The notes: generated from the sequence alone by a model not told the origin. Numbered from the stretch's first letter, positions 1 to 7,301 are shown. The stretch: DNA of 11,310 nucleotides from Hydrogenophaga sp. (GCA_030684755.1 JAUXXN010000027.1:1-11310); one strand, 5' to 3'. Numbers and translations are program-made.

Positions 1-932
1 AACAGCAGACCCGATGGGTTGGGTACCTCGGCGCGCAGCGTCACCTGGCCGGTGGTGGCGTCCACCGTCAAATCAGAAAACAGCAGGCGCCCGGGTTGGG
101 CGTATTCGCTGCCGTCGTCCAGCACCACCGTCACCCGGGCCGCACCGGCGCCCGCGCCCTTGAGCTGGCCGCTTTCCAGCGCGCGCTTGAGTTGCATGGC
201 CTCGGCCGCCGACTGGGTGAAGTTCACGAACATCGGGTCCACCTGCTGGATCACCGCCAGTTGCGTGGCCTCGCCCTGCCCCACCAGCGCGCCTTCGGTC
301 ACCAGCGCGCGGCCGATGCGGCCCGAAATGGGTGCCGTCACATTGGCGTAGTTCACGTTGATGCTGGCGCTTTGCACCGCCGCTTTGGCCACGGCCACAT
401 CGGCCTCGGCCCCTTTCTGTGCCGCCACCGCGTTGGCGTATTCCTGCTGGCTGATGGCGTTTTCGGCCACCAGCGGCTTGTAGCGCTCGGCCAGTGCCGT
501 GGCCTGGGCCAGGTTGGCCTGCGCGCGCGCCTGGCTGGCCTGGGCGCTTTGCAGCGTGGCCCGGTAAGGCGCAGCGTCAATGCGAAACAGGGGCTGACCG
601 GCTTTCACATCGCTGCCTTCACGAAACAGGCGCTGCTGCAGGATGCCCGCCGCCCGGGCCCGCACCTGCGCCACGCGCGAGGCTTCCAGCCGACCCGGCA
701 GCTCGGTCACCAGGCCCACGTCGCCGGGTGCCACGGTCACCACACCCACCTCGGCTGGAGGCATCCCACCACCGGGCGCACCCGGGCCCGCTGGTGGCGT
801 GCCCTGGCCACAAGCGGCCAGCAGAAAAACAGCGGCCACCGCGGAGAAGCGCCAAACAGGTGGCAAGCTGGGGCGCTGAGCGGTGGCAGGCGGTGCGCGG
901 TGTGTTGAAGCAACGGGGCTCAAGGCGGGCAT
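1..932 (-). CDS. acrA: RND efflux periplasmic adaptor lipoprotein (AcrA/MexA family), 3' end cut off by the window
   Basis: Membrane fusion protein that would link an inner-membrane RND pump to an outer-membrane channel and sit lipid-anchored in the periplasm. Translating the minus strand from ATG at 932 gives 310 open codons running off the left edge; family members are usually about 380-420 aa, so the C-terminal membrane-proximal domain and stop are missing. A signal peptide ends in lipobox LLAAC, making Cys41 the lipidation site. A Gly/Pro-rich linker (about 42-60) precedes the first barrel-sandwich half (about 85-120, including GSDVKAGQPLFRID). An Ala/Gln-rich coiled-coil hairpin (about 122-190) and the second lipoyl half (TAPISGRIGRALVTEGALV, about 199-217) follow. 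The beta-barrel domain begins near 230 (VDPMFVNFTQS). The start is supported by AAGGA (plus 938-942) five bases upstream. The gene is divergent from a TetR regulator; the RND pump gene is expected beyond the left edge. The substrate cannot be told. The family is near certain; the symbol is by similarity. Confidence 0.93.
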   Translation of the reverse strand, partial: MPALSPVASTHRAPPATAQRPSLPPVWRFSAVAAVFLLAACGQGTPPAGPGAPGGGMPPAEVGVVTVAPGDVGLVTELPGRLEASRVAQVRARAAGILQQRLFREGSDVKAGQPLFRIDAAPYRATLQSAQASQARAQANLAQATALAERYKPLVAENAISQQEYANAVAAQKGAEADVAVAKAAVQSASINVNYANVTAPISGRIGRALVTEGALVGQGEATQLAVIQQVDPMFVNFTQSAAEAMQLKRALESGQLKGAGAGAARVTVVLDDGSEYAQPGRLLFSDLTVDATTGQVTLRAEVPNPSGLL

Positions 933-976
933 GGGAGTCCTTGGACGGATAGAAAATGGGGCGTGCGCGAACGAAA

Positions 977-991
977 CGAAATTACATTTCG
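977..991. repeat. Perfect short inverted repeat in the adaptor 5' leader
   Basis: CGAAAT and ATTTCG flank a 3-base centre (TAC), a perfect 6-bp inverted repeat. It lies 45-59 bases upstream of the adaptor start and outside the main operator. It could be a second protein-binding site or a small hairpin in the adaptor mRNA leader. Its function is unknown, and a repeat this short can arise by chance. Confidence 0.4.
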
Positions 992-1003
992 CGGAAGATG
1001 GGC

Positions 1004-1009
1004 AGTATA
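1004..1009 (-). promoter_or_regulatory. Candidate -10 box for the adaptor gene
   Basis: Read on the minus strand this is TATACT, one mismatch from TATAAT. It overlaps the edge of the operator and lies about 70 bases upstream of the adaptor start. No convincing -35 hexamer is visible 16-18 bases upstream, where only an AT-rich TATATA-like stretch occurs, so the assignment is tentative. Confidence 0.35.
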
Positions 1010-1035
1010 CATACATCCTTGAATGTATATATAGT
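1006..1035 (+). promoter_or_regulatory. Candidate sigma-70 promoter of the TetR repressor gene
   Basis: TATACA (1006-1011, four of six matches to TTGACA) and TATAGT (1030-1035, four of six matches to TATAAT) are separated by 18 bases. Transcription would start near 1042, leaving a leader of about 30 bases before the ATG at 1073. The operator palindrome fills the spacer, so a bound repressor would block polymerase. This is a pattern match only. Confidence 0.45.
1008..1031. promoter_or_regulatory. AcrR/TtgR-type operator palindrome
   Basis: Half-sites TACATACAT (1008-1016) and TGAATGTATATA (1020-1031) form a 24-bp imperfect palindrome; nine of twelve positions pair between the two arms. From memory, the E. 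coli AcrR operator has TACATACAT and TGAATGTATGTA arms around a 3-base centre. If so, the site here differs at the three central bases and one arm base. It lies between the divergent adaptor and TetR genes and within candidate promoter elements for both. Probable role: binding site for the adjacent repressor, giving autoregulation and control of the pump. Confidence 0.8.
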
Positions 1036-1072
1036 CAGGGTTGATCACGGACTTACACACAGGAGACACAAC

Positions 1073-1723
1073 ATGGTCCGCCGCACCAAAGCCGACGCAC
1101 AGGCCACGCGCAGCAGCCTGCTGGACGCTGCTGAACACCTGTTCCAGGCGCAAGGCGTCTCGCGCACGTCGCTCAACGACATCGCCACCGCAGCGGGCAC
1201 CACACGCGGAGCGATCTACTGGCACTTCAAGGACAAGGCCGACCTGTTCAACGCCATGATGGAGCGCGTGACGTTGCCGATTGAGGAAACCCTGGCTTGC
1301 AGCGCACGCATCGACGCATCGCAGCTCGATGCGTTGGGTTCTCTGCGCCACTCGTTGGTGAATGCGCTGGAAAAAACCGCCCACGACGACCAAACACGCC
1401 GAGTGTTTGAGGTGGCCACGCATATGGTGGAATACGTGGAGGAAATGCAATCGGTGCGCAGCCGCCACTTGCAGGTGCGCAACAACTGCATGGCCATGAC
1501 ACGCCAAGCCTTGCAGCAAGCCGCAGCACAGGCGGGTGTGGTGTTGCCGGTGCCGCTGCACAGCGCAGCGCTGGGCTTGCATGTGCTGATGGACGGGCTG
1601 ATTCAGAACTGGTTGCTGGATCCGCATGCGTTTGATTTGGTGGCCTGCGGCCAGCAGACGCTGGACACCCACCTGCGTGGGCTGGGCTTTGATTTTTGCA
1701 AAGACCCTACGGTGCACTGTTGA
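1073..1723 (+). CDS. acrR: TetR-family repressor of RND efflux (AcrR/TtgR/MexZ type)
   Basis: Ligand-responsive DNA-binding repressor of 216 aa, the usual length for this subgroup. The N-terminal TetR helix-turn-helix spans about 11-57; TSLNDIATAAGTTRGAIYWH (32-51) is the recognition region, followed by FKDKADLF. The C-terminal ligand/dimer domain resembles the AcrR C-terminal family, ending in LGLHVLMDGLIQNWLLDP (167-184). The reading frame stays open upstream to an ATG at 956. I chose ATG 1073 because AGGAG (1061-1065) lies 7 bases before it, MVRRTKADAQATR is a typical AcrR-like N-terminus, and the longer form would translate through the operator and promoter. It is divergent from the adaptor gene it most likely represses; inducers of such repressors are often pump substrates. 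Role by family and context; the exact ligand is unknown. Confidence 0.92.
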   Translation: MVRRTKADAQATRSSLLDAAEHLFQAQGVSRTSLNDIATAAGTTRGAIYWHFKDKADLFNAMMERVTLPIEETLACSARIDASQLDALGSLRHSLVNALEKTAHDDQTRRVFEVATHMVEYVEEMQSVRSRHLQVRNNCMAMTRQALQQAAAQAGVVLPVPLHSAALGLHVLMDGLIQNWLLDPHAFDLVACGQQTLDTHLRGLGFDFCKDPTVHC

Positions 1724-1773
1724 GATTGGGGAAGTGAAATTTTTTAGTCCTTTAGAATCCGCAAAATCTTGAT

Positions 1774-1800
1774 CCCCTTCAAGTCTCCGCGTTGAAGTGG
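1774..1800. repeat. Inverted repeat in the leader upstream of the antiporter operon
   Basis: CTTCAA (1777-1782) and TTGAAG (1792-1797) pair across a 9-base loop. Two further C-G pairs are possible beyond one mismatch. It lies between the TetR stop (1723) and the mrpE start (1864). Only TTT follows, so it is a poor intrinsic terminator. It may be a leader hairpin or an operator. The 140-base gap otherwise contains a TAGAAT box (1753-1758) that could be a -10 element but lacks a good -35. Confidence 0.35.
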
Positions 1801-1863
1801 TTTGCCTACCGCCTCAAATTTCTTGCAATGCAACGATCCGCATGAAACCAGAGAGGTCAGTCA

Positions 1864-2340
1864 TTGAAATCTTTCGCATTATTCGTTGTCCTGGTTGGGC
1901 TGTGGCTGCTGTGGTCGGGCCTGTACCTTCCGATGGTCATGGGGCTGGGTCTGGCGTCCTGCGTACTGGTGGTTGTGCTCGTTCGGAGGTTGGAGACCAT
2001 CGACCACGAGTCCGTCCCGCTGCACTTGGGATGGGGCATCTTCACCTACTGGTTCTGGCTGATCAAGGAAATCGTGGTATCCAGCTTGCAGGTGACACGC
2101 ATCATCTTGTCGCCACAGCTGCCCATCAGCCCCAGCATGGTGAAGTTGACAGCGCTGCCACGTGGCGAGGTGGCCCGTGTGGTGCTCGGCAACTCCATCA
2201 CCCTGACGCCGGGCACCGTCACCACCGACATTGACGACGACGGTGTAATCACTGTTCACGCCTTGACACGCGAGGGGGCCGCTGGCGTTATCGCGGGCGA
2301 CATGAACCGTCGCGTTGGCCAACTCGAAGGAAAGTCATGA
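1864..2340 (+). CDS. mrpE: Mrp/Mnh/Pha cation/proton antiporter subunit E
   Basis: Small membrane subunit (158 aa, typical length) of the multisubunit Na+(K+)/H+ antiporter, equivalent to MbhA in archaeal complexes. Two or three hydrophobic helices occupy about 3-40 and 55-82. The soluble C-terminal half carries the MrpE signature NSITLTPGTVT (110-120), followed by TDIDDDGVITVHALTREGA. The start is TTG at 1864, chosen because the conserved N-terminal helix begins there, AGAGG (1852-1856) lies 7 bases upstream, and no in-frame ATG fits. It is the first gene of a nine-gene operon; its stop overlaps the mrpF start by four bases (ATGA). MrpE is thought to support assembly or activity of the complex rather than carry the main ion path. 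A non-ATG start could keep expression low. Confidence 0.93.
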   Translation: MKSFALFVVLVGLWLLWSGLYLPMVMGLGLASCVLVVVLVRRLETIDHESVPLHLGWGIFTYWFWLIKEIVVSSLQVTRIILSPQLPISPSMVKLTALPRGEVARVVLGNSITLTPGTVTTDIDDDGVITVHALTREGAAGVIAGDMNRRVGQLEGKS

Positions 2341-2636
2341 ACAATTTACTGTTGGGCGCCGGACTGGCCATCTTGGTCACCATGGCGCTGGCATTGATCC
2401 GTGGTCTCAAGGGGCCAGAAATTTACGACCGTGTCCTGGCCGCTAACGTCATTGGCACCAAAACCGTGCTCTTGATGGCGTTGGTAGCCCTTTTGTACGG
2501 ACGCCCCGATTTTTTGGATCTGGCGTTGGCCTATGCGCTGATCAACTTCATCGGGATTCTCGCCATTCTCCAGTTCGTACAGAACCGCGAGGCACGGCGC
2601 CAGATTGAGCGCGCCACTGAGAAAGGACGCACATGA
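2337..2636 (+). CDS. mrpF: Mrp/Mnh/Pha antiporter subunit F
   Basis: Three-helix membrane subunit of 99 aa, normal for MrpF/MbhB. The helices are about 3-22, 34-53 and 58-81. The family signature GPEIYDRVLAANVIGTKTV (26-44) is intact, with the acidic residue Asp31 next to Arg32, and Asp58/Asp61 sit at the start of the third helix. The cytoplasmic tail is short and charged (83-99). A strong AAGGA (2327-2331) lies 5 bases before the ATG. The start overlaps the mrpE stop and the stop overlaps the mrpG start, each by four bases, indicating translational coupling. In other Mrp systems MrpF belongs to the small-subunit cluster around MrpA/E/G and contributes to the sodium path or stability. Confidence 0.93.
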   Translation: MNNLLLGAGLAILVTMALALIRGLKGPEIYDRVLAANVIGTKTVLLMALVALLYGRPDFLDLALAYALINFIGILAILQFVQNREARRQIERATEKGRT

Positions 2637-2974
2637 GCCCCTCTGAATGGCTCGCCGGCCTGTTTCTGGTTGCGGGCGGCTTCTTTGTATTGGTGGGCGG
2701 CGTGGGCATGTTGCGCATGACCGATCTCTACACCCGCATGCACGCCACCAGCGTGACGGAAACCATGGGCACTTTGCTGGTCATGATCGGCTTGATGATC
2801 GTTGCAGGCTGGACGTTGGCCAGTTTCAAGCTGTTCGCCATTCTGTTGTTTCTGCTGTTCACAGGGCCAGTCGCTTCTTACGCAGTGGCAAACACTGCTT
2901 TGATCGCAGGTGTCAAGCCGCGACTACACAACGATGCACCTCTGACCGAAGCGCCCGAGGGCCCACACGCATGA
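2633..2974 (+). CDS. mrpG: Mrp/Mnh/Pha antiporter subunit G
   Basis: Three-helix membrane subunit of 113 aa, equivalent to MbhC. The helices are about 7-28, 43-62 and 66-90. The diagnostic loop GMLRMTDLYTRMHATS (25-40) matches the family pattern of an R-x-x-D-x-Y-x-R-x-H-A core. A hydrophilic Pro-rich tail (95-113) follows. AAAGGA (2622-2627) lies 5 bases before the ATG. The gene overlaps mrpF and the following MrpA-C/MrpB fusion by four bases each. Along with E and F it forms the EFG block that opens this operon; in classical Bacillus-type operons this block comes last. Confidence 0.93.
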   Translation: MSPSEWLAGLFLVAGGFFVLVGGVGMLRMTDLYTRMHATSVTETMGTLLVMIGLMIVAGWTLASFKLFAILLFLLFTGPVASYAVANTALIAGVKPRLHNDAPLTEAPEGPHA

Positions 2975-3960
2975 TCACCGTACTTGGACTGTTCACACTG
3001 AGCTTCCTAGCCATTGCTGCTGTGGCGACAGTGCAAAGCCGCAACCTGTTTGTGGCCAGCATGTGGTTCGGCATCTTCAGCCTGATGATGGCGTCGAACT
3101 TTTTCATTCTGGACGCCGCTGACGTGGCGCTGACCGAGGCCGCCGTTGGCGCTGGTGTTTCAACAGTGCTCTTCATGGGTGCACTCTCACTCACCGCAGA
3201 GCATGAGCACGTGCAGGAAAAGTTCCGTTGGCTGCCTCTGATCGTGCTGGCCCTGCTGTTTTCCGTGCTGGTCGCAGCAAGTGTTGAACAACCACGCCTG
3301 GGCGACCCGCTGGCACCTGTGCACCAGCACGTGGCGCCCTTCTACTTGAGCGAAACACCCAAGTTGATCGACATTCCCAACGTGGTCACGGCAGTGCTGG
3401 CGTCGTTTCGGGGCTTTGACACCCTGGGTGAAGTGTTGGTGGTGTTCACGGCAGGTATTGGTGTGCTTTCGGTGCTGGGCTTCCGGCCCAAAAAGCAGCA
3501 TCGACTGTCGGCTGATGTCATGGCAGAGAAGATACGGGGCTTGCAGCATCACGCCATCTTGAGGGTTGTTGGCAAACTCATCATTCCCTTGCTCATGCTG
3601 TTCGGTTTGCTGGTGCAGTTTCATGGCAAGTACTCCCCCGGCGGTGGTTTTTCCGCAGGCGCCCTGTTCGCTGCTGCGGTGATGTTGTACGGCATCCTTG
3701 AGGGCGCAGACCGCTCAGCCAAGGCCATGCCACAAGACTGGATGCTGCGTTTGGCAGCACTGGGCGCCACGTTGTACACCGGCGTGGGCATTGCTTGCAT
3801 GCTCTTGGGCGGCGACTTCCTCGACTACAACGTCTTGGCCACCAACCCGGTGGACGGGCAATACCTAGGCATTTTGTTGGTCGAGTTCGGGGTGGGTCTA
3901 ACGGTAACAACTGTCCTCATCATGGTCTTCAACGCTATCGCCAACCGCAGCACATATTGA
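2971..3960 (+). CDS. mrpB: Fusion of MrpA C-terminal domain (DUF4040/MbhD plus MbhE-like) with MrpB (MnhB/MbhF)
   Basis: Membrane protein of 329 aa with three modules. Residues about 1-75 are the DUF4040/MbhD module with DVALTEAAVGAGVSTVLFMG (51-70). Residues about 85-170 resemble MbhE, including RGFDTLGEVLVVF (147-159). Residues about 195-322 are an MnhB domain with GKYSPGGGFSAGALFAAAVM (219-238). In classical Mrp the first two modules are the C-terminal end of the very long MrpA and MrpB is separate; in archaeal Mbh-type complexes they are the separate proteins MbhD, E and F. Here all are fused and detached from the NuoL-like part of MrpA. ATG 2971 overlaps the mrpG stop by four bases; GAGGG (2957-2961) is the ribosome site. 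It would form the central membrane scaffold and probably part of the cation path. The symbol refers only to the C-terminal domain. Confidence 0.9.
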   Translation: MITVLGLFTLSFLAIAAVATVQSRNLFVASMWFGIFSLMMASNFFILDAADVALTEAAVGAGVSTVLFMGALSLTAEHEHVQEKFRWLPLIVLALLFSVLVAASVEQPRLGDPLAPVHQHVAPFYLSETPKLIDIPNVVTAVLASFRGFDTLGEVLVVFTAGIGVLSVLGFRPKKQHRLSADVMAEKIRGLQHHAILRVVGKLIIPLLMLFGLLVQFHGKYSPGGGFSAGALFAAAVMLYGILEGADRSAKAMPQDWMLRLAALGATLYTGVGIACMLLGGDFLDYNVLATNPVDGQYLGILLVEFGVGLTVTTVLIMVFNAIANRSTY

Positions 3961-3967
3961 CACGCCA

Positions 3968-4330
3968 ATGACCATCCTCGGACTTTATAACTATTGGATA
4001 TACGCCTTTGTGCTGGTGGTCGGTCTGTACGCAGTCCTTGTCAAAGGTAACTACGTCAAACGCCTGATCGGCCTGGGCATTTTCCAAGGAGCAGTGTTCC
4101 TGCTGTACATCAGCATGGACAAGGTCGAAGGGGGTACCGGCCCCATCTTCGTGACCCCGCCCCAGCCGGGTGACCTGTTTGCCAACCCTTTGCCCCAGGT
4201 CTTGATCCTGACGGCCATCGTGGTAGGCATCGCGGTGACAGCCCTGGGACTGGCCATCACCATCCGCATTAAAGAAGAGTACGGAACGATCGAAGAGTCT
4301 GAGATACGAGATATGGATCGCCAAGCATGA
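3968..4330 (+). CDS. mrpC: Mrp/Mnh/Pha antiporter subunit C (NuoK-like)
   Basis: NuoK-homologous three-helix subunit of 120 aa, equivalent to MbhG. The helices are about 9-26, 30-50 and 76-100. The family signature between helices 2 and 3 is present: GPIFVTPPQPGDLFANPLPQ (58-77), leading into VLILTAIVVGIAVTALGLAI. The acidic C-terminal tail (EEYGTIEESE) is also typical. It begins 7 bases after the preceding stop, the only non-overlapping junction in the operon, and lacks an obvious Shine-Dalgarno sequence, so it may depend on reinitiation. Its stop overlaps the mrpD start by four bases. By analogy to complex I it bridges the small scaffold subunits to the antiporter-like MrpD. Confidence 0.93.
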   Translation: MTILGLYNYWIYAFVLVVGLYAVLVKGNYVKRLIGLGIFQGAVFLLYISMDKVEGGTGPIFVTPPQPGDLFANPLPQVLILTAIVVGIAVTALGLAITIRIKEEYGTIEESEIRDMDRQA

Positions 4331-5835
4331 GCCTCGTCCATCATCTTCCCATTCTCGTGGTGTTGGTGCCCATGTTCGTGGCGCCCCTGCTGGCCGTAGT
4401 ACCCAGCCGAGGCCAGTTGCCTTGGCTGATTGCCACACTCACCAGCTTGTTGACTTTTGTGCTGGCTATCGGTTTGACGGGCCAGGTGCTGGCGCACGGC
4501 ACGGTCACTTACGAACTCGGTGGTTGGCCTGTGCCCTTCGGCATTGGTTTGGCAGTCAGTCCCCTGTCGGCGCTGATGTTGCTGGTGATCACTGGCGCGT
4601 CTTTGATGGCACTGCTCTGGGGACCGGCGAGCATGAACAGCGAAGTGGGTCACGAGCATCAGTCCTTGCTCTACGCCAGCTGGCTGCTGGCGCTCTGCGG
4701 CCTCAGTGGAATTGCTGTCACCGGCGATGCATTCAACATCTTCGTGTTCATGGAGATTTCGTCTCTGGCTGCCTATGTGATGGTGGCGGCGGGCCCCAAA
4801 CGCCAGGCCCTCATCGCCACATTCAAATATCTCATCACCGGCACCCTCGGGGCGACCTTCTACCTGATTGGTGTGGGTTACCTGTACATGATGACGGGTA
4901 CGCTGAACTTGGCTGATATGGCCGTTCGCCTGACGGACGTCTCGTCCACCATGCCGGTGCTGATTGCCAGTGGCTTCATCTTGGTGGGCTTGGCCCTCAA
5001 AGCGGCCTTGTTTCCCATGCATGCTTGGATGCCCAATGCTTACTGCTTCGCACCGACGCCGGTGGCGGTGTTTTTTGCGGCCTGCTCGACCAAGGTGGCA
5101 CTGTTTGTGCTGATCCGTTTCGATTTTCTGATCCTCATGCCCAACCTGCCCGGGCATGCCAACATGCTGGTTGGTTTGCTGATGCCTCTGAGCGTGGCCG
5201 CCATGCTGGTGGGTTCAACCGTGGCCATCTTTGAGCGCGATCTCAAACGTATGCTGGGTTATTCATCGGTGGCCCAAATCGGCTACATGCTGCTGGCGCT
5301 GAGCCTGCTCAGTACCGCCGGGCTGACCGCTGCCATCGTGCACCTGTTCAACCACGGCCTGATCAAGGGTGCGCTGTTCATGGCTGTGGGTACCATGGTG
5401 CTGCGAACGGGTAGCTCACGCTTGGACGACTTGGCCGGCATCGGCAAAACCATGCCACTGACCACCCTGGCCTTTTGCCTTGCGGGTGTTTCACTCATCG
5501 GGGTTCCCCTCACGGCGGGCTTCATCAGCAAGTGGTACCTGATTACTGCCGTGCTTGAACACGGTTCGATGGGCTTGGTGTTGTTGGGTGCCATCTTGCT
5601 CAGTTCTCTGATGGCTGTGGTGTATATCTGGAAAGTGGTGGAAGTGGCTTACTTCCGCAACCCACCTGCCGAGCCCAACGGCAGCACCCCAGTGCGCCAC
5701 CGCGAGGCGCCATTGGGCATGCTGATCGTGTTGTGGGTGGTGGTGGGTGCGAACTTTTGGTTCGGACTGGACACCAGCCTGCCCCTGGGTCTGGCCAACA
5801 TGGAAGTCGACCTCTTGATGGGAGGCCAGCGATGA
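4327..5835 (+). CDS. mrpD: Mrp/Mnh/Pha antiporter subunit D (NuoM/NuoN-like proton channel)
   Basis: Large 14-helix antiporter-like subunit of 502 aa, the standard MrpD length and homologous to NuoL/M/N. Residues known to line the proton path in the family are all visible. Glu143 lies in TM5 (FNIFVFMEISSLAAY). Lys225 lies in TM7 (LALKAALFPMHAWMPNAY) and Lys256 in TM8 (ACSTKVALF). Lys347 is in the broken-helix region (HLFNHGLIKGALF) and Lys402 in TM12 (GFISKWYL). It therefore looks fully proton-competent. It overlaps both neighbours by four bases; a good ribosome site GGGAGG (5820-5825) for the next gene lies within its last codons. Of the three large subunits, this one reads most like a classical MrpD. 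Confidence 0.93.
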   Translation: MSLVHHLPILVVLVPMFVAPLLAVVPSRGQLPWLIATLTSLLTFVLAIGLTGQVLAHGTVTYELGGWPVPFGIGLAVSPLSALMLLVITGASLMALLWGPASMNSEVGHEHQSLLYASWLLALCGLSGIAVTGDAFNIFVFMEISSLAAYVMVAAGPKRQALIATFKYLITGTLGATFYLIGVGYLYMMTGTLNLADMAVRLTDVSSTMPVLIASGFILVGLALKAALFPMHAWMPNAYCFAPTPVAVFFAACSTKVALFVLIRFDFLILMPNLPGHANMLVGLLMPLSVAAMLVGSTVAIFERDLKRMLGYSSVAQIGYMLLALSLLSTAGLTAAIVHLFNHGLIKGALFMAVGTMVLRTGSSRLDDLAGIGKTMPLTTLAFCLAGVSLIGVPLTAGFISKWYLITAVLEHGSMGLVLLGAILLSSLMAVVYIWKVVEVAYFRNPPAEPNGSTPVRHREAPLGMLIVLWVVVGANFWFGLDTSLPLGLANMEVDLLMGGQR

Positions 5836-7301
5836 ACGACTCAACCCTGATCCTGCTGAGCATGGGCCTGCCGTTGCTGGGTGCCTTGGGTATTGCGCTG
5901 ACCGGTCGCTCCCCCCTGCTGCGCGATGGTTTCATGATCGCCTCGGCGGTGGCGGTTTTTGCGTGCGTACTCAGCCTGCTGCCTGCGGTGCAAGCGGGTG
6001 GTCGGCCCGCAGCCCATCTGCTGACGGTCATGCCCGGCCTGGACCTGGCCTTCAGCGTAGAGCCGCTGGGCATGATCTTTGCGCTCGTGGCCTCAGGTCT
6101 CTGGATTCTGACGTCGATCTACGCCATCGGCTACATGCGAGGAGCCGAAGAGAAAAATCAGACGCGTTTTTACGCCTGCTTCTCCATCGCCATCTTCGCT
6201 GCCATCGGCATCGCCTTCGCCCAGAACATGTTCACGCTGTTCATCCTGTACGAAGTGCTGTCACTGTCCACCTACCCACTGGTGGCGCACAAAGGCAACG
6301 AAGATGCCAAGCGCGGCGCACGGATTTATCTGGGCATCTTGTTGGGCACCTCCATCGGTCTGCTGTTGCCCGCGATGATCGCCACCTGGTGGCTCACCGG
6401 CAGCCTCGAATTCCAGCCCGGCGGCATCATGCAGGGCCATGTCAGCCCGGCGGTTGGCTCTTTGCTGCTGTTGCTTTACATGTTCGGCATAGGCAAAGCG
6501 GCACTGATGCCGTTCCACCGCTGGCTGCCCGCAGCCATGGTCGCGCCCACACCGGTGAGCGCCTTGCTGCACGCGGTGGCGGTGGTCAAGGCCGGGGTGT
6601 TCTCCGTCCTCAAGGTCAGCACCTACCTGTTTGGCCTAGACTATTTGGAGACCCTGTGGGCCAGCGATTTGGTGATGTGGGTGGCCGCATTCACCCTGCT
6701 CTCGGCCTCGATCGTGGCCATGCAGAAAACCAACCTGAAAGCACGGCTGGCCTATTCCACGGTCAGCCAGCTGTCCTACATCGTGCTGGCCGCCATGCTC
6801 GCCAACCAGCTCGCCGTGGTGGGCGGGGGCATGCACATCGTCATGCACGCCTTCGGCAAGATCACCCTCTTCTTCTGCGCAGGCGCCATTTACGTGGCAG
6901 CACACAAAACAGAAATCCACGAAATGGACGGGCTGGGCCGCAAGATGCCCATCACCATGTTTGCGTTCTTGCTGGGCGCACTGTCGGTCATTGGTGCGCC
7001 GCCCTTGGGCGGGCTGTGGAGCAAATGGCACATCATGCTGGGCGCGGTAGACGCTGGCCACGCCATCATGATCGGCGTCTTGTTGATCAGCACGCTGCTC
7101 AACATCGCCTACCTGTTGCCCCCAGTCGTGCGCGCTTTCCTGCTGCCGCCGCCCAAGGGCACGCCCAAGGGCATTGAAGAAGCCCCCCTGATGTGCCTGA
7201 TCCCACTGTCGCTGACCGCTCTCGGGGCACTGACGCTGTTCTTCATGGCCGATCCGGTTCGGAACCTGATGTGGTCTGTTTTTCCAGGAGCGGGTGCATG
7301 A
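5832..7301 (+). CDS. Second NuoL/MrpD-like proton-translocating subunit
   Basis: Antiporter-like membrane protein of 489 aa with about 14 helices. It resembles the NuoL-like half of MrpA as much as MrpD. The proton-path residues are all present: Glu141 (FILYEVLSLSTYPLV), Lys222 (GIGKAALMPFHRWLP), Lys253 (HAVAVVKAGVF), Lys343 (HAFGKITLFFCAGA) and Lys398 (GLWSKW). The stretch VAPTPVSALLHAVAVVKAG (237-255) recalls MrpA/NuoL. I chose ATG 5832, which overlaps the mrpD stop by four bases and has GGGAGG (5820-5825) upstream; an in-frame ATG at 5733 lies inside mrpD and was rejected. It probably serves as the second pumping module, replacing the N-terminal part of full-length MrpA. I give no symbol because MrpA-N and a duplicated MrpD cannot be told apart without a tree. 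Confidence 0.88.
   Translation: MNDSTLILLSMGLPLLGALGIALTGRSPLLRDGFMIASAVAVFACVLSLLPAVQAGGRPAAHLLTVMPGLDLAFSVEPLGMIFALVASGLWILTSIYAIGYMRGAEEKNQTRFYACFSIAIFAAIGIAFAQNMFTLFILYEVLSLSTYPLVAHKGNEDAKRGARIYLGILLGTSIGLLLPAMIATWWLTGSLEFQPGGIMQGHVSPAVGSLLLLLYMFGIGKAALMPFHRWLPAAMVAPTPVSALLHAVAVVKAGVFSVLKVSTYLFGLDYLETLWASDLVMWVAAFTLLSASIVAMQKTNLKARLAYSTVSQLSYIVLAAMLANQLAVVGGGMHIVMHAFGKITLFFCAGAIYVAAHKTEIHEMDGLGRKMPITMFAFLLGALSVIGAPPLGGLWSKWHIMLGAVDAGHAIMIGVLLISTLLNIAYLLPPVVRAFLLPPPKGTPKGIEEAPLMCLIPLSLTALGALTLFFMADPVRNLMWSVFPGAGA

Noticed and set aside
96..908. 270-codon plus-strand open frame over the adaptor gene
   Set aside because: The minus strand there encodes a complete lipobox, lipoyl and coiled-coil architecture, so the plus-strand frame is its shadow.
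956..1072. In-frame upstream extension of the TetR gene to ATG 956
   Set aside because: It would translate through the operator and promoter and adds an N-terminus unlike AcrR-type proteins. ATG 1073 has a good ribosome site and gives a normal length.
1737..1746. T-rich run after the TetR gene as an intrinsic terminator
   Set aside because: No stable GC-rich stem precedes the T run.
4051..5157. 368-codon minus-strand open frame
   Set aside because: It lies opposite mrpC and mrpD; the composition is His/Gln/Arg-rich and low in hydrophobic structure, with no recognisable motif.
5963..7177. 404-codon plus-strand open frame inside the second NuoL-like gene
   Set aside because: It is out of frame with a clearly conserved membrane protein, and its Arg/His-rich product is a typical frame-shifted shadow.
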